Source: Sipunculus nudus (taxonomy: Eukaryota > Annelida > Sipuncula > Golfingiida > Sipunculidae). From it: DNA of 64,000 nt. The notes under the pieces are model-generated. The model saw only the letters and a list, made by a program, of their open reading frames with translations, was not told where the DNA came from and searched no databases. Below, piece by piece: positions 59,225 to 64,000 of this stretch; position 1 is the stretch's first letter, and each line of letters opens with the position of its first letter. Where the stretch lies: NCBI GenBank assembly GCA_026874595.1, contig CM049311.1, forward strand, positions 35,753,176 through 35,817,175, written 5' to 3'. The position numbers and the translations under genes are program-made.

Positions 59225-60054
59225 GTAAATCAGAACACCAAGACAGGCGACAGTGCAGCTGAGAGCCTGCGACAGCACTGATTACAGGACTGGTTGGCTG
59301 GAGGCTGCTCCTGAGATTAAGACTCGCCATTGTTTGCATTACGAGTGATCCACATTACAGTTTGTGTTTGTGTTGGATGAAGCCGGGCATTGCCATGCAG
59401 AATGATGTTGGCACACTGCTTCACGTTCATCTCAATAACCGGCAGCCAGAAAATGTGCCCCCTCCTGGCCCCCAGACATTTATTGCAGCTGATCATGCAG
59501 TTTTGTTCAGAAATATTGTTCCCCAGTTGGAGAGTCTTTCAGCGGGATTCAGAATCATTTAAATTTGGACCCAATTCTTTTGAATTCCCCTGTCATGCAT
59601 CCTTGGCAATATGCTCTCTCCCCACGTGGCACTAAATATAATCCCATTAAGAATCTAATAACAATGTGTAACTGTAAAGGATGATTTAAGAAATCATAAT
59701 TCATAATACTTGGCTTCCAGAATCTGAAAAAGTATTCCTATTTACAAATATAGCTCACATTTTCAGTTTATTATACTTTCATTTATCATAATTTTAAATG
59801 TATTTCCTTATTAAAATTTAAAATTTGGGATCTTTCTGATTTTAATTTGTGTTAAGTACTTATTATAAAAAGTGGAACCCCACAATTACGACCACTTGGG
59901 GACTTACCAAAGTGATCGTTATTTAGGGTCAGTCATATTTGTGAAATTTTTAAGTTACCTGGATCCTATATTTGGAAACAAGAAAATTGGGTGGGTGGTC
60001 GCATTTGTGGGGTGGTCGCAAGGTGGGGTTTATCAAGGTATATCAGGGACCTGG
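59225..60054. other. no supported gene
   Basis: A plus frame at 59362-59562 (with PENVPPPGPQTFIAADHAV) is open but has no family resemblance or splice support. At 59870-60010 the sequence recalls the AGACCAC-type repeat. Confidence 0.3.
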
Positions 60055-60290
60055 ACAGTCAAGTGGTAAAATACTTGGCTCTCTCCACTGGTATCCCAGG
60101 TTCAATCCCCAGAGTTGCCATGAGAGTGGGTTACAGTGGCTATCCAAGGTGAGTGGTTTTCTCCGTGTTCTCCGGTGTCCTCCATTTTTACATGGAACAC
60201 CATCATCAGAGCCATAGAGAGTGCCTCGTAAAAGTATAACTAATTGTACAAATCCATGTAAAATTAATAAAGTTTATAAGTTTATCTATA
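60055..60290 (+). repeat. SINE-like repeat with Pol III boxes (plus)
   Basis: The head contains CAAGTGGTAAAATACTTGG (A-box region) and GGTTCAATCCCC (B box). Then come TGAGAGTGGGTTACAGTGGC and GTGGTTTTCTCCGTGTTCTC, and an A/T-rich tail. It is a relative of the minus-strand copy at 16788-16912. Confidence 0.65.
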
Positions 60291-60298
60291 GTATTTTT

Positions 60299-62917
60299 AG
60301 CTCAGCTGACTATAAGTCATCTGAGCTATAGTTGTGGTCCTTTGTCCGTCAGCTGTCCGTCCGTCCGTCCGTTAAACTGGCACGTTTTGAAACCGTAAGA
60401 CCTAGGAATCCAAAATTCGGCAAAATGTTAGATGTCCCAAAGATCTCCTACCAAGCCGAAAACTGGGTCTTTGCGACTTCGTTCCTTTGAGAAATTAAGG
60501 AAAATTCTCAATTTTTTATTAAAAACCTATTTTCACACTTCAGGACTGCCTAATATCAAAACCACTCATTTGTTTTTCCTCATATTTACCATAAATATTC
60601 CTCTATATAGTTCTCATGTTCATGCCAGAAATTAGGTCTGTATTATATAATTTAAAAAAGTTATGTGCCCAAACATAATGCATTTTGTAAAAAATCAGGA
60701 AAGATATTTGATCACTTAACACAAAACATGTTAAAGCTAAGGACTTTCCAGTAATATAACTTTAATAAATAAAAATTAAATTGTATACCCAAAATTAGAT
60801 CAAAATCTTTTAAATTTTTTGAAATATTAGCAAAAATAAAAAATTTGTACCTTAAATTTGCACAACTTTGACCATGGCACATTTTTTTCCTGTAACTGCT
60901 GTGGACTTAATTTTCACAGCATTTTTTTGTTAGCATTTCATCTGTTAACACTAAAAATTTGAAACCAGTTGATCAAAAACTGTAGATTTTATTCAAGTTT
61001 TCAAGGACCATGTCACATATTAGTTACATCAAGCTAGTGTTATGCAGTTTGCAAGAGCTCAGCTCCCCAGCTTCAGCTCAGAGTTCCTAAAATTTAACAT
61101 ACAGTTAGATGTCTCCAGAATCCCCTACCATGCCAAGAATTTGGTCACTCGGACTTAATTCCTTTTAGATATTAATGAAAAACTTTATTTTTCCATTAAA
61201 AACCCATTGTTACACAAGACTGCCTAATATCAAAACCACTGATCTGACTTTGATCATATATAATATACATATTTTTTCATACATTCACTATGCACATGCC
61301 AGAATTGATGTCAGTATTGCGTAATTATTTTAAGTTACGGGCCAAAATATAATGCGCTTTGTAAAAAATCAAGAAATTTATTTACTCCCTTAAAAATAGG
61401 ATTGCTGAAGCTAGAGATTTTTGTCAGGGGTGCAACATTATTTAATCAAGATTCAATTGAATACCCAAAATTAGTTCTGAATTTTTCAAATTTTATAAGT
61501 TATCAGTATAAATATAAAATTAGCACCTTAAATTTTGCCCAACTTTGACCATGGCACGTTTGTTTCCTGTGAGCACTGTTGATATAATTTTCACATCATG
61601 CATACATAAGGATTTCAGCTTTTTAGTTTAGAAAGCTGAAAGAAAATGGCCAAAAATTGTAGCTTTTAATAATGTTTTTATGAGACCATGTCAGAACCAG
61701 GCTTTCCCAAGCCCCTCTTCAGTCACCTGTATGTTGACCTTATTGACCTTTCAGCAAATTATGGACGCTTGAGGGAGGCATACACTGGGGCAGCCAGGCA
61801 GCTTATGGCCAGCCACAGTTGATCCAGTTGTCCAAACCCAACTTATCTAGTAGTTGTTTTGACCAACAACATAACAAGAAACTATAAATTAATAAATTTT
61901 TATTGGTTTTTAATAAAAAATTAAAGAAAAATTAATAGAAAAGGAATTTGTTAGTTGTTGAATAACAGGAAATTAACTTGCAGTTACTGATGATGTAAGA
62001 ATAATGTATGGATGGATAGAATGTCAGTTATTTCAAATAACACCATGCAGTCACCTATGGTATTTTTCAGTTCAATTTTTAATGATAACAAAAATAAATC
62101 ATATTATTCATTACTAATCATTAGGGATCATATGAAGGAAATTAATGATAGACAAAGATGCATTTGATAATATTAATCTAGATATCAACTGTGTCTATAG
62201 TGTGTAGATTGATGTGAAAGTAGTCCAAAGTGAATATATTACATTTATTTTTTTAATATAAATAAAAGCCATAAAACCAAGTACTTATGATCATTATTTA
62301 AATTTGTGAATTTTGTATATTCTGGATTCTCAATATAACTGTTTGGCTAAAACTGAATAAATACTAGACATGGTGTGAATGCTTAGCAAATGTATTTGAA
62401 TACGAATATGAATCATTTTAAAATTTCTTGCATAAGAATGGGAATACAGTTAAAAATGAAAGTATTTGAATACCAGTGCAAATACTTTCAAAATGTATTC
62501 ATGAATGCATGCATGAATATATTCTATAATATTATTTTAATAATCATTTCAGTTATATTTTATTTTAAAAAAAAATCATGATTCTCTTATTATTTTTAAT
62601 AAAAATTATATTTGGCACAATATTTGTTATTAAATTTTAATAAATAGTAACACTCTTATATTATATGTGCTGCTTATAAGTTGTATGGCCAAGTCAAAAT
62701 CTGTGTGACAATAGCACTCCATTTGTCAATAAAATAAATGAAATCAATCCTCTTCCCTGTCTCCAAAGATACTATCAAAATCATACATAAGCTAAACACC
62801 AACTACTCATAATAAAGCTTTTATTTATTTCCACTCAAAACCAGCATGTGCCTCATTTCCAAATCATATTTTTTTATCATATATAACAGCTGAGCGCCGT
62901 GACCCATGGGTCCCCTG
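60299..62917. mobile_element. 2.6-kb relative of the element at 43790
   Basis: Starts AGCTCAGCTGACTATAAGTC after a T-run and ends GACCCATGGGTCCCCTG before TTA, with the same inner blocks (GTAAGACCTAGGAATCCAAA, GATCTCCTACCAAGCCG, GACTGCCTAATATCAAAACC). A second run of these blocks at about 61085-61600, more diverged, shows an inner duplication. No coding region. Confidence 0.7.
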
Positions 62918-63084
62918 TTAAATAAGGACCTGAATTGAAAAATTCATGGGTGAACAGGGGTCACATAAATATACCTTTTTTATGTCAGGTTATCTGAAGC
63001 AAGTTATTCCCATCAGTGGTACATCAGGATAGGAGAAGAAAGTCTGTTAATTGATATGGAATAAGCCAAGCCAAAAGAAGTATA

Positions 63085-63420
63085 GGCTCATCGAGCAGCT
63101 ACAAGTTGTTGCGGTCAAGACCTCAGCCCTGTGCGCTCCTTAAACATGTTCTCTGAGCCAACAGTCGCAGTGCCACGCCAAGCCAAGCAGGGAGCCGTAG
63201 AGGGCGCCATCTTCTCTTCTGGTTGTTGTCCTTGTTAGAAAGCTACAGCATCCACAGCCACAAAGCCAGAAGCAACCCGCATTCCCTCCATCGATCCCAG
63301 CAGCGGAGACCCAGCCATGCCATTCAAGAGCCGAACTGGATCCTTGTGAACAACCTTACTTCGAGACCCAAAGCCCTTTTACTTGCGATTTCGGTCATTT
63401 GGACCGTTTATCCAGTTTCC
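63085..63420. repeat. dispersed repeat, copy 2 (partner at 24040-24440)
   Basis: It shares GTCAAGACCTCAGCCCTGTG and GATCCCAGCAGCGGAGACCC and the order of blocks with copy 1. Indels break the frames that are open in copy 1. Confidence 0.7.
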
Positions 63421-64000
63421 CGGTTATGCAAGTTTACAAGTTTTTTCGTCATTGGCAACCTTGCTGCTAGTGTGTTGTTGAGTTTTAATTTTATTATTAT
63501 TTAATTTAATTTATAAAAAAAACTGCAAAGGTGTATGCTTGAATTTATGGTGGAGTGAGGCTTCTATTAATAAATTTTTTCGCTAAATATGTTTTGTTGT
63601 ATTATTGGTGCCTCGTGCAAGGTAATTTTGCGTTTTGTTATATGTCGTGAGCAGTGATGAGAATACAACTTTTGTGCTGGTAAGAGTAGTCCGTCATCAA
63701 AATATGTTCTCACATATTTCTTCGGAGTACATATGGAATAATAAAGGACCTACTCCTACAGAGTATGTCATAATACTACAAGAAAATGTGGAAACATAAT
63801 ATAGAAAACTGATATCTTTAGATTGTGGGTGGTAAGGAATTATGCTATTTTGAATAGAGATGCTACTGGTTTCTTATTTGCTCTTGGTTACTTGCAATTG
63901 GAATATATACCTCCTCTCCACCTGAGGTATAATAAAGGAGCGAAGTTTACCTGTTGTGATCTGCATTCAGTGTATTCAAGATTAATTCAGGTGAAATGAA
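63421..64000. other. no gene seen
   Basis: AT-rich sequence to the end of the window, without a recognisable exon. Confidence 0.4.

Overview
The window looks like nuclear DNA of a marine invertebrate, most likely a lophotrochozoan such as a mollusc. The signs are AT-rich DNA, GT-AG introns of 1 to 8 kb, no operons, many (AT)n, (TTA)n and poly-C tracts, tRNA-derived SINE-like repeats, short transposons with CAGGGGCGGATCC-type ends, and satellite-like repeats containing GGTGGCGCCACC. The species cannot be fixed by reading. Most long open frames are chance frames in low-complexity DNA; real coding sequence is in short exons.

Region 1 (1-9.6 kb): a decayed trypsin-like serine protease on the minus strand (about 1.5-2.2 kb), a small element with inverted ends (2.39-3.49 kb) carrying a LINE reverse-transcriptase scrap, then a 5.2-kb inverted-repeat element (about 4.0-9.2 kb). 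Its arms end inward in a 1-kb pyrimidine tract and a matching 0.9-kb purine tract.

Region 2 (9.4-17.2 kb, minus strand): the best-supported gene. A TATA-like box, an untranslated first exon, a signal-peptide exon and five further exons join with matching phases into a secreted protein. It has three copies of a four-cysteine repeat with signature PHSxEC-x4-W-x3-GC. I do not recognise it as a named domain. Both splice sites of the first repeat exon lie in local tandem duplications.

Region 3 (17.2-28 kb): transposon debris (a LINE endonuclease scrap, tandem repeats, a possible solo LTR, MITEs), a low-confidence two-exon gene on the minus strand (19.06-19.88 kb), and a cluster of nine copies of the 14-mer GTAACGGTGTCGAG.

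Region 4 (28-64 kb, plus strand): a promoter-like GC-richer patch with ETS- and YY1-like motifs, then the first coding exon of an unidentified gene. Two later micro-exons lie about 6 and 8.5 kb apart. The rest reads as long introns of this gene with SINEs, a 1.8-kb element with 14-bp inverted ends, two copies of a 1.9-2.6-kb element (one cleanly inserted into a satellite-like repeat), a minisatellite with a 10-residue translated period, and repeats carrying perfect nuclear-receptor DR1 motifs.

Exon calls rest on splice motifs, phase agreement and sequence resemblance read by eye; repeat limits are approximate unless stated.
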